NCBI GenBank assembly: GCA_016219145.1
Contig: JACRCG010000276.1
Coordinates: 1 to 44,685 of the forward strand
Source of the DNA: Deltaproteobacteria bacterium
GTDB taxonomy: Bacteria; Desulfobacterota; Desulfuromonadia; Geobacterales; Pseudopelobacteraceae
Reading direction: 5' to 3'
Length of the DNA stretch: 44,685 nt
Position 1 is the first letter of the stretch; every line of letters begins with the position of its first letter. The translations under genes and the position numbers were made by a program. Shown here piece after piece: positions 8,959 through 18,975 of the stretch. The notes beneath the pieces were generated by a model. That model did no database searches, was not told the DNA's origin, and saw nothing but the letters and a program-made list of their open reading frames with translations.

Positions 8959-10209
8959 TCAGAACGGATAGCCTAAACCTACAAACAGAGCCGGACCATC
9001 CCGCCCGATTCCGATATCCACCCTGCCCACGATGTTGGGACGCACAATTGCCCTGAAACCGATACCGGGGTTAAATTCAAAGTTTTTTGATCTGGCCTTG
9101 TCCAGAGACTCCATCACCGCCCCCAGATCTATGAATGGCGCCAGTTCCCAATCGGCAATTACATCGAAAACCTCCCAGCGAAAGAGACGGATACGTTCCT
9201 CAATGTTACAGAGCAGGTAGCTGTTGTCGATAAAGCGGTTTCGTCCGTAACCGCGCAAGGTTGTCTCGCCCCCCAGAATACTCTGCTCCAGAAAAGGCAC
9301 ATTATCTCCCAGGGTCTGGTTGTAGATGAAGCGGAAAACAGTGATGAAGCGGGCGTTGTCAAGCGGGATGTACCCCTTGGCTTCCACCTCGTAATGATGG
9401 TAGTTTTCGCTGCTCCCCAGCGCTTTAAAACTGGGCTCCAGCGAAACTTTGGCAAATCCGCCGTAGGTGGGGGTGTCGCGGCTGTCGAGCGTGCTGTAGA
9501 CAATTGACACGCGCTGTGTGTGCGCGGTGAATCCATTGATGCCTGGTACTCTGGACTCCCGGAACCTGGAGCGGGTGAACGGAATTCCTTCCACCGCACC
9601 TTTGTCGATATGCACTTTGCGAAAACGCTCGCCGACTATAAGCTGTAAATGATGTCCGATGTCGTATCCCAGTGAGATGTTCGTGCCGTACTCCCGATCG
9701 GTATAGTTGGTCTCCCGCTGACGTCTGGTTTTGGCCTCAAAGCCGAAAAAACGAGCCGAGCCATCGCTGAAATTGAAAACAAAGGCATTCAGTTCCAGTT
9801 TTTTGTCCAGCAGTGAACTGTCGCGCAGCTTGACTTCGTAGTCCTCGTTGATCTTGGTGGATTTGGAGAGATTGACCTCCCAGCTCTGCTCGGAGGAGGG
9901 ATAAAAAGCGCCGTACAGTGACGCCGTGACGCCAAAATTGGGGTTGTGATTGACCTGAGGCGCCAGCAGGGTGTTGATCTCGTCACGCTTGTTGTGGATC
10001 AGAAAAGCGGTCAAAGCGCCGCCGGTTATACCCTCGTTGGGGCTGGAGGCGATTACCGGCAGCGGAATCGTGACGACTTTGGCCGAATCTCCTTCTTCAC
10101 TGGTCAGAGGAAAAGGGAGTTTATCGCGGGAGACATGGCTGGTGCATCCGGCCAGAGCTGCCAGGCAAAGCAGGGCCGTCAAGCTGATGTTCACAAATGA
10201 TCTAGGCAT
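8959..10209 (-). CDS. Surface antigen D15 / BamA-superfamily outer-membrane barrel, lipoprotein-like signal
   Basis: Lipobox LAALAGC; barrel repeats with GGFAKVSLEPSFKALGSSENYHHYEVEAKGYIPL..GGETTLRGYGRNRFID..YLLCNIEERIRLF..FIDLGAVMES..GIGFRAIVRPNIVGRVDIGIGRDGPALFVGLGYPF. Confidence 0.82.
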   Translation of the reverse strand: MPRSFVNISLTALLCLAALAGCTSHVSRDKLPFPLTSEEGDSAKVVTIPLPVIASSPNEGITGGALTAFLIHNKRDEINTLLAPQVNHNPNFGVTASLYGAFYPSSEQSWEVNLSKSTKINEDYEVKLRDSSLLDKKLELNAFVFNFSDGSARFFGFEAKTRRQRETNYTDREYGTNISLGYDIGHHLQLIVGERFRKVHIDKGAVEGIPFTRSRFRESRVPGINGFTAHTQRVSIVYSTLDSRDTPTYGGFAKVSLEPSFKALGSSENYHHYEVEAKGYIPLDNARFITVFRFIYNQTLGDNVPFLEQSILGGETTLRGYGRNRFIDNSYLLCNIEERIRLFRWEVFDVIADWELAPFIDLGAVMESLDKARSKNFEFNPGIGFRAIVRPNIVGRVDIGIGRDGPALFVGLGYPF

Positions 10210-10296
10210 GGCTGGCTTTGTATCATTGCTGCCCGAGAGTGTCAATGCCGCGCCTCACCTGCCTTTGATACCAATCTGAATGTTCAGCATCAACGC

Positions 10297-11316
10297 TCAT
10301 TTCAGCACCGGCTCAAAGGCCAGCCACCAGGCCAGCAGAACAGTGCCGGCACTTGCACATGCCAGCAGAATATTCAATAGAGGGCCGGGACGTCCGAATT
10401 TTCCGGTCAGATGTTCGCTAAGCAGCCCTAAAAGCGTACCAAAACCGAATCCGAACAGGTGTGCACCCAGATCGGTATGTTTGCCTTCGGTGCCCAGAAT
10501 CGCCAGCAGGGCCAGCCCGGCTGCGACCGGAATGAACCAGCGTCTCTGCAAATGGTGGCGGTAACGGACCGCACTGATGGCAGCCATCAGACCGACTGCT
10601 CCGAATACTGCGGTGGAAGCCCCCACCGAGCGATGGAGCGGCGATTGCAGCCATGCGTTCAGCAGGTTGCCGAGTACGCCGGAACCCAGCAGCAGGCTCC
10701 AGGCCAGCCCCGAGCCAAGCTCGCGGCAGAGCAGAATTATGAATACTCCGCCGATGGTCAGGTTGCTGAGCAGATGCGTCAGATCGGCGTGCAGGGTCAG
10801 GGCGGTGACAAGACGCCACCACTCCCCTTCCACAATTTTTGCAGCATGGGCCGCACCGATTTCGTTAAGGTCGATGATGCCCTGTCCGGGGATGGAAAGT
10901 CCCAGTAAAGCCAGGTTGTGGAAGGTAGCCAGCAGGATCAGGACTGAAACGGTCGGCAGGGTATTTTCAATCATTTTTCCGGCAGCCGGTAAACCGGGCG
11001 GCCATGAACGGTTTTTTTCCTCATACAGAATCAGTTCGTTGCAGGCACTGACAAGCTGTTCAGGCGGCACAAGCAGCTTCCAGCCGGTCTTGTCGTACTC
11101 GATGCAGCAGGGTATCGAGCGGGAGTCAAGCACCAGCGCCCAGAGTTTTACCTGGCGCTTGCTTTGAGTTGCAGTGCGCCGGGGTGAGACCTCCTGCCAG
11201 ATCGCTTCAACTGCTTCAGTATGAATTTTCGGCTCGTCCATTTCCTGAATATAATCACTGAGCGCGTATTTGTCATGCCTGAATAGAATTGCCGCTTCAT
11301 TTGTCTTGCCGGGCAT
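10297..11316 (-). CDS. Rhomboid-family intramembrane serine protease
   Basis: GEWWRLVTALTLHADLTHLLSNL..GVFIILLCRELGSG...SVGASTAVFGAVGLMAA...DLGAHLFGFGFGTLLGLL: rhomboid catalytic Ser (GASTAVFG) and His (AHLFGF). Confidence 0.9.
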   Translation of the reverse strand: MPGKTNEAAILFRHDKYALSDYIQEMDEPKIHTEAVEAIWQEVSPRRTATQSKRQVKLWALVLDSRSIPCCIEYDKTGWKLLVPPEQLVSACNELILYEEKNRSWPPGLPAAGKMIENTLPTVSVLILLATFHNLALLGLSIPGQGIIDLNEIGAAHAAKIVEGEWWRLVTALTLHADLTHLLSNLTIGGVFIILLCRELGSGLAWSLLLGSGVLGNLLNAWLQSPLHRSVGASTAVFGAVGLMAAISAVRYRHHLQRRWFIPVAAGLALLAILGTEGKHTDLGAHLFGFGFGTLLGLLSEHLTGKFGRPGPLLNILLACASAGTVLLAWWLAFEPVLK

Positions 11317-11365
11317 TCTCTTTTTGCGTAAACTTCACTTCCAATCAAATTTTCGGATTGAACCT

Positions 11366-11530
11366 AAAAAAGCAGTCGGCTCTCACAAAGGCACAAAGAA
11401 CACAAAGAATCAGAGTGTTATGCAGGTTTAGGCACTCACCCATATGGCATTATTCTTCGCTTTGGTAATCTACTGATTTTCTTGGTGAACTTTGTGAGCT
11501 TTGTGTGATAACTGCCGTTTTAAGGTTGGA
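11366..11530. repeat. CTTTGTG-type intergenic repeat, copy B (inverted relative to copy A)
   Basis: gcagtcggctctcacaaaggcacaaagaacacaaagaat...gttatgcaggttta...tattcttcgctttggtaatctactgattttcttggtgaactttgtgagctttgtgtgataactgccgttttaaggt is the reverse complement of copy A with few differences. Confidence 0.85.
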
Positions 11531-11551
11531 GTCTGTCCGGGGAGCTTACCA

Positions 11552-12808
11552 ATGAGTATTGCAGAGCAGATCAGAATTATTGCCCAGGAGGCCCGCCAGG
11601 CCTCTTTTGTCATGGCGACTCTTTCAACCGGGGCCAAGAACAACATGCTGCTGAAAATGGCTGCGGCATTGGAGCAGGCGATACCGGGACTGATCAGCGA
11701 GAACGCCAGGGACCTGGAAGCGGGGCTGCAAAAGGGGCTCTCGGCCGCCATGCTGGATCGTCTCATGCTGAATGAGGCCCGCATCGGAGCCATTGCGGCG
11801 GCTTTGCGAGAAGTGGCAGCCCTGCCGGATCCGGTGGGTGAGATAACACGGATGCAGAAGCGCCCCAATGACCTGATGGTCGGCAAGATGCGCATTCCGC
11901 TTGGCACAATCGGAATTATCTACGAAGCTCGCCCGAATGTGACCGCCGATGCGGCAGCGCTCTGCCTCAAGGCCGGCAATGCGGTGATTTTGCGTGGTGG
12001 GAGCGAGGCGATCAATTCCAATCTGGCCATTGCCGCAGTGCTTAAAGGGGTGATGAAAGAGCTGGCTGTTCCAGAGGCGGCCCTGTCACTGATACCTTTC
12101 ACCGAGCGGGAAGGGGTGCTGGAGATGCTGAAACAGGAGGAGTTTATCGACCTGATCATTCCGCGCGGCGGCGAGAGCCTGATCCGCTTCGTGGTCGAAA
12201 ATTCACGCATTCCGGTCATCAAGCATTACAAGGGTGTCTGCCACGTTTTTGTCGATCAGTCAGCCGATTTTGACAAAGCCGAGCGGATTATCATCAACAG
12301 CAAGACCCAGCGCCCGGGAGTCTGCAACGCCCTTGAAACGCTGCTGATCCATCGCGATGTGGCGGCTGAATTCATTCCCCGGATTGCCGCGACGCTGACC
12401 GCTCTGGGAGTAGAGCTGCGCGGAGATGACGTTTTTTGCAGCTATGCGCCGGGCGCCACCCTGGCCACCGAGGAGGACTGGTACGCCGAATATCTGGAGC
12501 TGATCCTGGCCTGCCGCGTTGTCGATAATATTGATACTGCCATCAGCCATATCAACCGCTATGGCTCACTGCATACAGAGTCGATCATCACCAGCGATTA
12601 CGGGCGAGCCCAGCGCTTCGTGCGCGAGGTCAACTCCTCCTGTGTCATGATCAACGCTTCGACCCGTTTTGCAGACGGCGGACAACTGGGACTGGGAGCC
12701 GAAATCGGCATTTCCACCACCAAGCTGCACTCATTCGGTCCGATGGGGCTGGAGGATCTGACCACCACCAAGTTTATCGTATATGGTGATGGCCAGGTGC
12801 GGGATTGA
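11552..12808 (+). CDS. proA: Gamma-glutamyl phosphate reductase
   Basis: VGKMRIPLGTIGIIYEARPNVTADAAALCLKAGNAVILRGGSEA...HYKGVCHVFVD...NALETLLIH...VNASTRFADGGQLGLGAEIGISTTKLHSFGPMGLEDLTTTKF: ProA signatures. Start set after the repeat-derived extension. Confidence 0.95.
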   Translation: MSIAEQIRIIAQEARQASFVMATLSTGAKNNMLLKMAAALEQAIPGLISENARDLEAGLQKGLSAAMLDRLMLNEARIGAIAAALREVAALPDPVGEITRMQKRPNDLMVGKMRIPLGTIGIIYEARPNVTADAAALCLKAGNAVILRGGSEAINSNLAIAAVLKGVMKELAVPEAALSLIPFTEREGVLEMLKQEEFIDLIIPRGGESLIRFVVENSRIPVIKHYKGVCHVFVDQSADFDKAERIIINSKTQRPGVCNALETLLIHRDVAAEFIPRIAATLTALGVELRGDDVFCSYAPGATLATEEDWYAEYLELILACRVVDNIDTAISHINRYGSLHTESIITSDYGRAQRFVREVNSSCVMINASTRFADGGQLGLGAEIGISTTKLHSFGPMGLEDLTTTKFIVYGDGQVRD

Positions 12809-12830
12809 AATTACAGAGGAGGAGCAGGAC

Positions 12831-13235
12831 ATGACCATTCGGGAACAGATTGAGCAGTTTCTGGTTTCAGCGGTTTTTGGTGTGATCGGGGCCTCCGCCG
12901 ACCGACACAAATACGGCAACAAGGTGCTGCGCTGCCTCCAGCAGAACGGCCGGAGAGCAGTACCGGTCAATCCGAACCAGCAGGAAATAGAGGGTGCAGT
13001 GTGCGTTGCCTCGATCAGCGATCTGCCGTCCGAAGTGAAAAGCATATCGATGATAACTCCGCCCGCTGTGACAGCTCAGCTGGTGCCATTGGCAATTGCA
13101 GCCGGGATCAGGAACATCTGGATGCAGCCGGGCGCCGAGCATCCCGAGGCGGTGGCGCTCTGCCGGCAGCATGGCATCAACGTAATAGCTGACGGCAGCT
13201 GCCTGCTGGTCGTACTGGGTTATCACGACCACTGA
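12831..13235 (+). CDS. CoA-binding (succinyl-CoA-synthetase alpha-like) protein
   Basis: FGVIGASADRHKYGNKVLRCLQQNGRRAVPVNPNQQEIEG...SMITPPAVTAQLVPLAIAAGIRNIWMQPGAE: YccU/CoA-binding domain. Confidence 0.88.
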   Translation: MTIREQIEQFLVSAVFGVIGASADRHKYGNKVLRCLQQNGRRAVPVNPNQQEIEGAVCVASISDLPSEVKSISMITPPAVTAQLVPLAIAAGIRNIWMQPGAEHPEAVALCRQHGINVIADGSCLLVVLGYHDH

Positions 13236-13349
13236 TCTGCCCGGGCAGTCAGCACTGAGTGAAACGGCCAGACTGGATCCGGACATGACCGGTATTTATA
13301 GGAATAGATGTTTTAGTGATAAGCGCCTAATTTGCTGCTGCTGTAGACA

Positions 13350-13378
13350 TTAAAGACGCCTTTGAACTTTTGTATAAT
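13350..13378 (+). promoter_or_regulatory. Candidate sigma70 promoter for the PATAN/Roadblock gene
   Basis: TTAAAG (-35-like), 17-nt spacer, TATAAT (-10) in an AT-rich intergenic stretch. Confidence 0.4.
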
Positions 13379-13533
13379 AATATCATACTATTGGACCTGT
13401 TAATTATTATAAAAAATTGTTTTGATATTTAATTTCGATTGCTTTAAGATGAATAAGCTTAATTGGGCAAGACAACACTGCGTTTCGCATTGACGACGTT
13501 AACTGATTGAATGTATAAGGGGTTATACAGAGT

Positions 13534-14250
13534 ATGGCACAGCAGGCCCATGTATTGGAGCAGAGTGGCTTTGTAGGTGCTGTCAGCGGAATGTCGCTGG
13601 CAGACATCATTCAGGTCAAGGGAACCAACCGATATTCCGGTTGCCTGGTTGTGGAGCACAAGGGCAAGAGCGGGATGGTTTTCTTCCGCGAAGGCGATGT
13701 CATCCACTCCGAGCAGGGTGAACTGTCGGGTGAAGATGCCTTTTATTCCATTATGGGATGGGTCGGCGGCACTTTCCGGAGCGAGCCGAAGCTGGCGACC
13801 ACGAGCAGAACTATTGACCAGACTTTGGGGTATTTAATTCTTGAAGCACTTCGTCGTATGGACGAGGCGCAGGAAAACTTACAAAAAGAGCGGCAGGCCG
13901 ATTCAGGGTCTTCGAGGGAGGGTGGAGACATGAGCGATATCAACAGCAAACTTGCAGGCGTATCCGGTGTGGAGCTTGCGGTAATCATGACCAAAGATGG
14001 GCAGGTGGTTGACGATACTTCTTATAAGGCCGAACTTCTTGCAGCGCACAGTCTGTATCTTTCTCTTTTTGCAAGTCAGGTTGCCTCCCAGTTCGGCGTT
14101 GGCGGACTCAAGTCCGTGACCGCCCAGGGCACGGAACATCATCTGCTGCTGTTCGATTCCAAGCGCCATCACCTCTGCATTTCTGCCTCCGGGGAAAGCC
14201 AGCTCAACTCCCTTGAATCGGACATCCGCCGCATATTGGCTGACAAGTAG
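13534..14250 (+). CDS. DUF4388 (PATAN) + Roadblock/LC7 domain protein
   Basis: N-term GFVGAVSGMSLADIIQVKGTNRYSGCLVVEHKGKSGMVFFREGDVIHSEQGELSGEDAFYSIMGW (DUF4388); C-term LAGVSGVELAVIMTKDGQVVDDTSY...LLLFDSKRHHLCISASG (Roadblock). Confidence 0.82.
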   Translation: MAQQAHVLEQSGFVGAVSGMSLADIIQVKGTNRYSGCLVVEHKGKSGMVFFREGDVIHSEQGELSGEDAFYSIMGWVGGTFRSEPKLATTSRTIDQTLGYLILEALRRMDEAQENLQKERQADSGSSREGGDMSDINSKLAGVSGVELAVIMTKDGQVVDDTSYKAELLAAHSLYLSLFASQVASQFGVGGLKSVTAQGTEHHLLLFDSKRHHLCISASGESQLNSLESDIRRILADK

Positions 14251-14341
14251 CAGTTCAGGCATTTCACTGCCGGCACTATTATGATATTCGGCAAGTAAAC
14301 GCTTGCAAGATCAACTAAAATCTGACATAGTGACAAACCTT

Positions 14342-14372
14342 CGACGGGCAGCAATGCCCGTCGTTTTATTTT
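14342..14372 (+). terminator. Rho-independent terminator
   Basis: cgacgggca-gcaa-tgcccgtcg followed by ttttatttt. Confidence 0.85.
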
Positions 14373-14394
14373 GCAGTATCTAGGAGTTTTACCC

Positions 14395-16200
14395 ATGCAG
14401 GAACGAATCAGAAATATCGCCATTATCGCCCACGTTGACCACGGCAAAACCACCCTGGTTGACGCCATGCTCAAACATTCCGGTGTCTACCGCGCCAACG
14501 AGGCCATCACCGAGCGCGTCATGGACTCCAACGATCTTGAAAAAGAGCGCGGCATCACCATTTTAGCCAAGAACCTCTCCATCCACCATGGCCCATACAA
14601 GATCAACATCGTCGACACTCCCGGCCATGCCGACTTCGGCGGTGAAGTCGAGCGCGTCCTGAAAATGGTTGACTCGGTACTGCTGCTGGTAGACGCCCTG
14701 GACGGCCCCATGCCGCAAACACGTTTTGTATTGAAGAAGTCCCTGGACCTGGGATTGAAGCCGATCGTGGTCATCAACAAGATCGATCGCCCCGGCGCAC
14801 GTCCCGACGAGGTTCTGAACATGGTTTTTGACCTGTTCTGCGAGCTGAATGCCTCGGATGACCAGCTGGATTTTCCGGTGGTCTACACCAGCGCCAAGCT
14901 GGGCTACGCCAAAATTGACATCAGTATCGAATCGAGCAGTATGGAGCCTCTGTTTGCCGTGGTTGAGTCCAACGTCCGCCCTCCCAAGGGGGATGCCAAT
15001 GCGCCTTTCCAGATGCTGATCGCCAACATCGATTACAACGATTATATCGGCCGCATGGCGACCGGCAGGATTTTCAACGGCAAGGTGCGAGCCGGCGAGA
15101 CGGTTGCCATGATCAAGCAGGACGGCACGATTACGCGCGGCCGCATCACCAAACTGCTCGGTTACGAGGGGCTCAAGCAGGTGGACATCGAAGAGGCCGG
15201 CACCGGCGATATCGTTACTGTGGCAGGCTTTGAAGAGGTCAGCATCGGCGAAACCCTGGCTTCGGCCGAAAATCCGATCGCAGTTCCCTACGTATCCATC
15301 GATGAGCCGACCCTGTCGATGAACTTCATCGTCAACACTTCCCCCTTTGCCGGACGTGAGGGTAAGTGGGTCACCTCGCGTAACATCCGCGAACGCCTGA
15401 CCAAGGAGTTGCGCATCAACGTATCCCTGCGGGTTGAGGACACCGACAGCGCTGACACCTTCAAGGTTTCGGGCCGCGGCGAGCTGCACCTCTCGATTCT
15501 GATCGAGAATATGCGTCGCGAAGGCTTCGAACTGGCCGTATCCAAACCGGAAGTCATCGTCCGGATCAAGGACGGCGTCAAAATGGAGCCGATGGAATAT
15601 CTGGTGGTGGACGTCGCCTCCGAGTTCCAGGGCACCATTATTGAGAAGATGGGGCCGCGTAAAGGTGAGATGGTTGCCATGGCGCCGATGGGTGACATGG
15701 TGCGTCTGGAGTTCATCATACCGGCCAGAGGCTTGATCGGTCTGCGCGGCGAGGTGCTGACCGACACCCGTGGCACGGCTGTAATGACTCACACTTTCCA
15801 CGAGTATGCTCCCTACAAGGGGGAGATTCCGGGCCGCAAGAACGGCGTCCTGATGGCCATGGAGCATGGCGAGACAACCGCCTATTCACTGGATGCGCTT
15901 CAGCCGCGCGGCACCCTTTTCATCGGCGCCGGTGTCGAGGTTTACGGCGGTATGATTATTGGCCAGAACAACAAGGATAACGATCTGGACGTCAACCCCT
16001 GCAAGGGCAAAAAACTGACCAACGTGCGCGCTTCCGGCACGGACGATGCCATCAAACTGACTCCCCCGCGCCTCCTGACACTGGAGCAGGCACTTGAATT
16101 TATTGATGATGACGAGCTGGTGGAGGTTACTCCTCTCTCAATCCGCCTGCGCAAGAAGGAACTGGATCCAACCAGAAGAAAGCGCGCCTCCAAGGGATAA
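14395..16200 (+). CDS. typA: Ribosome-associated GTPase TypA/BipA
   Basis: IRNIAIIAHVDHGKTTLVDAML..RVMDSNDLEKERGITILAKN..NIVDTPGHADFGGEVERVLKMVD...VINKIDRPGARP: TypA/BipA signatures; 602 aa. Confidence 0.97.
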   Translation: MQERIRNIAIIAHVDHGKTTLVDAMLKHSGVYRANEAITERVMDSNDLEKERGITILAKNLSIHHGPYKINIVDTPGHADFGGEVERVLKMVDSVLLLVDALDGPMPQTRFVLKKSLDLGLKPIVVINKIDRPGARPDEVLNMVFDLFCELNASDDQLDFPVVYTSAKLGYAKIDISIESSSMEPLFAVVESNVRPPKGDANAPFQMLIANIDYNDYIGRMATGRIFNGKVRAGETVAMIKQDGTITRGRITKLLGYEGLKQVDIEEAGTGDIVTVAGFEEVSIGETLASAENPIAVPYVSIDEPTLSMNFIVNTSPFAGREGKWVTSRNIRERLTKELRINVSLRVEDTDSADTFKVSGRGELHLSILIENMRREGFELAVSKPEVIVRIKDGVKMEPMEYLVVDVASEFQGTIIEKMGPRKGEMVAMAPMGDMVRLEFIIPARGLIGLRGEVLTDTRGTAVMTHTFHEYAPYKGEIPGRKNGVLMAMEHGETTAYSLDALQPRGTLFIGAGVEVYGGMIIGQNNKDNDLDVNPCKGKKLTNVRASGTDDAIKLTPPRLLTLEQALEFIDDDELVEVTPLSIRLRKKELDPTRRKRASKG

Positions 16201-16221
16201 TTTATCCAGATCAGAGTTGGC

Positions 16222-16257
16222 AAAAAAAAGACCGGAATTTTCCGGTCTTTTTTTGTT
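16222..16257 (+). terminator. Rho-independent terminator
   Basis: aaaaaagaccggaa-tt-ttccggtctttttttgtta after typA. Confidence 0.9.
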
Positions 16258-16347
16258 ATATATATCGATTAATTGGTTGTGTTAATTGAATAGTGTGGTA
16301 GAAATCCCGTGTAAATCAAAAATTTTGAGACTACTCCGGGTCCGCTC

Positions 16348-18879
16348 ATGGAACAATACGCGAAAGTTCCGCATTACAGAAGCCTGAAGCGCCTTCTGAT
16401 AGCCATGGTCACCTTGCTGATTTTACTGCTGACCGGGTTTTCGGTCTGGAAATCAGTGGTCGAATACCGTCTGACGGTCCGTTCGGCAGAACTGTTGACC
16501 AGCGGTTACGCCCGGGCCCTTAAGGAACACGCCGAGAGGGCCTTCAGCGAAGCCGATAACATCCTGCTCAATGCCATTGACCATCTCAGGGAACATGGCG
16601 GGATCGACGGGGAAAACAGTCCACATCTCAGGGCGTTTCTGACACGACACCCTCGCTCGACTCCGCAGATCGGCGCTATCATCCTGGTTAACCGCAAAGG
16701 ACTGCTGTTCGCCCATTCGCTTGATGCACCGGTCAAGCAGGCCAATGTGTCCGATCGCGAATACTTTCTTCATCATCGCGATCATCCCGAAGACACCTCA
16801 CCATTTCTCTCCCGCCCGATCAAAAGCCGGATCAACGGCAAATGGCGCTTCACTCTTTCGCGGGCCGTGCGCTCTCCTTCCGGTCAATTCGAAGGCCTGG
16901 TGGCGGTTGCTTTCGAGATGGAGTATTTTCAAAATTTTTACAAATCGCTCGATCTGGGGGAAAAAGGACGCTTTGTCATCCTGCGCAAGGACGGCGTTCT
17001 GCTGTTGGCAGTGCCGTTCAACGAAAAGGATTTCAACGTTGATTTCAGTACATCCTACCTGCTGAAAACTTATCTGCCCAAGGCTCCCAAAGGCACCTAT
17101 CACATCGCAGCCGCTAAAGCACTGCTGGACAAAACCCCCAGAATCATCTCCTACGAATCGCTCATCAGTTTCCCGGTGGTCGTTAATGCAAACGTGGGGA
17201 CAGATGAAGTCACCGCTTCCTGGCGGGAAAATGCCTACAAGCAGGCCGTTTGGACACTGCTCGTCTCATGCGTGCTGATTTTACTGCTGATTTTACTGCT
17301 GCGCCAGATGAAGGAGATCAAACAAGCCTACCGCAGCCAGGCCGAGCAGCAGGCAGAGGTCGCATCTGCCGCCGCCGTCTGGCAGACCACCTTTGACTCG
17401 GTTACCGATGCCATCTGGGTCATGGATATTGATCGCAATATCCTGCGCTGCAACAAATCAACTGAAAGAGTATTCGGCCGGTCTGCTGATCAGATCGTCG
17501 GCTGCCTTTGCTGTGAAGTGGCTCACCAGAGACCTGACCCGCTTGCAGCCTGCCCGTTCCAGCGCATGATTGACAGCAGGCAGCGCGCCGCTATGCAGTT
17601 CAATATAGAAGATCGCTGGTTCGAGGTTTCGGTTGATCCGATTTTTTCAGACAGCGGCGAAATCACCGGCGCCGTACACATCGTTTCCGACATCACGGCG
17701 CACAAGCTGGCTGAAAACGAGCGAGACCAGATGGAGATGCAGCTCCGGCAGGCGCAGAAGATGGAGGCCATCGGGCATCTGGCCGGCGGTATAGCACACG
17801 ACTTCAACAACCTGCTGACCCCGATCATGGGGTATGCCGAAATGGCGGCGGCCAAGATTCCTGAGGGTGATCCGCTGGCGCTAAAATTGTCCGGCATTAT
17901 TTCCGCCGCCAACAAAGCCAGGGCCCTCACCAAACAACTGCTCGGTTTCAGCCGCCGGCAATCGATTACGCCGGAAGCGATGGATCTTAACGAAGTAATT
18001 CAGTCATTTGAAGATATTATTCGCCGAACGATCCTGGAAAGTATCCGCATTGAACTGTTATTGGATCCGGAAGGGGCATTTATCAAAGGTGACCGCTCGC
18101 AGATCGAGCAGATCATTCTCAACTTGACAGTAAACGCTCAGGACGCCTTTGACGGGGCTCAGGGGCGGATAAACATTGAAACCAGCCGGATCCGGATGGA
18201 TGAGGAACAGTCCCGCAGACTCCCCGGCATGACACCGGGTGAATATGTTTTACTGCTTTTTAGAGATAACGGCTGCGGCATGAGCGCCGAGGTCATCAAT
18301 CATATCTTCGAGCCGTTTTTTACCACCAAAAAGGCCGGCCACGGCACCGGACTGGGGCTGGCGACCGTCTACGGCATCGTCAAACAGCATAATGCCCATA
18401 TTTCGGTGACAAGCCACGAAGGGGCAGGCACCACCTTCAAAATATATTTCCCGCTCTGTAGTCAAGCGCCCCCCGCGCCCGAAAAGACCGAAATTTCTTC
18501 GCACGCAAAAGCAGTCGGCGAAGTCACTATTCTGATTGTGGAAGATAACGATACCGTCAGGGAGATGGTAACCGAGATGCTGGCCGGTTTCGTATACAAG
18601 GTGCTGGCGGCGGCCGACGCGCAAAAGGCCATGGAGCTGTCGGCGCAGCAAACTGGGCAGATCGACCTGCTGGTTTCGGATGTGGTCATGCCCGGGATGA
18701 ACGGCCCGGAACTTTACGAACTGCTCCTGCTGCAAAGGCCGTCTCTCAAAGTTGTTTTCATCTCAGGCTACCCGGTCAATCCGAGCCTGCGGGACGGAAC
18801 TGTCGCAGACAACTTCAAGTACCTTCAAAAACCCTTCACGACCGAAGCGTTGCTGGAGCGGATCAATCTTGTCCTGTAA
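16348..18879 (+). CDS. Hybrid sensor histidine kinase (CACHE-like sensor, PAS, HisKA, HATPase, receiver)
   Basis: Two TM segments around a periplasmic domain; PAS; H-box GHLAGGIAHDFNNLLTPIMGYAEM; G boxes DNGCGMSAEV..GTGLGLATVYGIVKQH; receiver ILIVEDNDTVREMV..LLVSDVVMPGMNG. Confidence 0.93.
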   Translation: MEQYAKVPHYRSLKRLLIAMVTLLILLLTGFSVWKSVVEYRLTVRSAELLTSGYARALKEHAERAFSEADNILLNAIDHLREHGGIDGENSPHLRAFLTRHPRSTPQIGAIILVNRKGLLFAHSLDAPVKQANVSDREYFLHHRDHPEDTSPFLSRPIKSRINGKWRFTLSRAVRSPSGQFEGLVAVAFEMEYFQNFYKSLDLGEKGRFVILRKDGVLLLAVPFNEKDFNVDFSTSYLLKTYLPKAPKGTYHIAAAKALLDKTPRIISYESLISFPVVVNANVGTDEVTASWRENAYKQAVWTLLVSCVLILLLILLLRQMKEIKQAYRSQAEQQAEVASAAAVWQTTFDSVTDAIWVMDIDRNILRCNKSTERVFGRSADQIVGCLCCEVAHQRPDPLAACPFQRMIDSRQRAAMQFNIEDRWFEVSVDPIFSDSGEITGAVHIVSDITAHKLAENERDQMEMQLRQAQKMEAIGHLAGGIAHDFNNLLTPIMGYAEMAAAKIPEGDPLALKLSGIISAANKARALTKQLLGFSRRQSITPEAMDLNEVIQSFEDIIRRTILESIRIELLLDPEGAFIKGDRSQIEQIILNLTVNAQDAFDGAQGRINIETSRIRMDEEQSRRLPGMTPGEYVLLLFRDNGCGMSAEVINHIFEPFFTTKKAGHGTGLGLATVYGIVKQHNAHISVTSHEGAGTTFKIYFPLCSQAPPAPEKTEISSHAKAVGEVTILIVEDNDTVREMVTEMLAGFVYKVLAAADAQKAMELSAQQTGQIDLLVSDVVMPGMNGPELYELLLLQRPSLKVVFISGYPVNPSLRDGTVADNFKYLQKPFTTEALLERINLVL

Positions 18880-18975
18880 TTCTTCGGCGTCTCACTGAGT
18901 AATCTGATGATTTTTCACCGGCAGGGTGGTATAGTCCGCGCGGAATGATCCAGACTTCTCATGCGGAGCAAGAAA

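Noticed and set aside
14563-15867. 434-aa antisense ORF opposite typA
   Set aside because: Lies entirely antisense to a highly conserved gene; low-complexity His/Asp/Gln-rich composition typical of GC-driven shadow ORFs.
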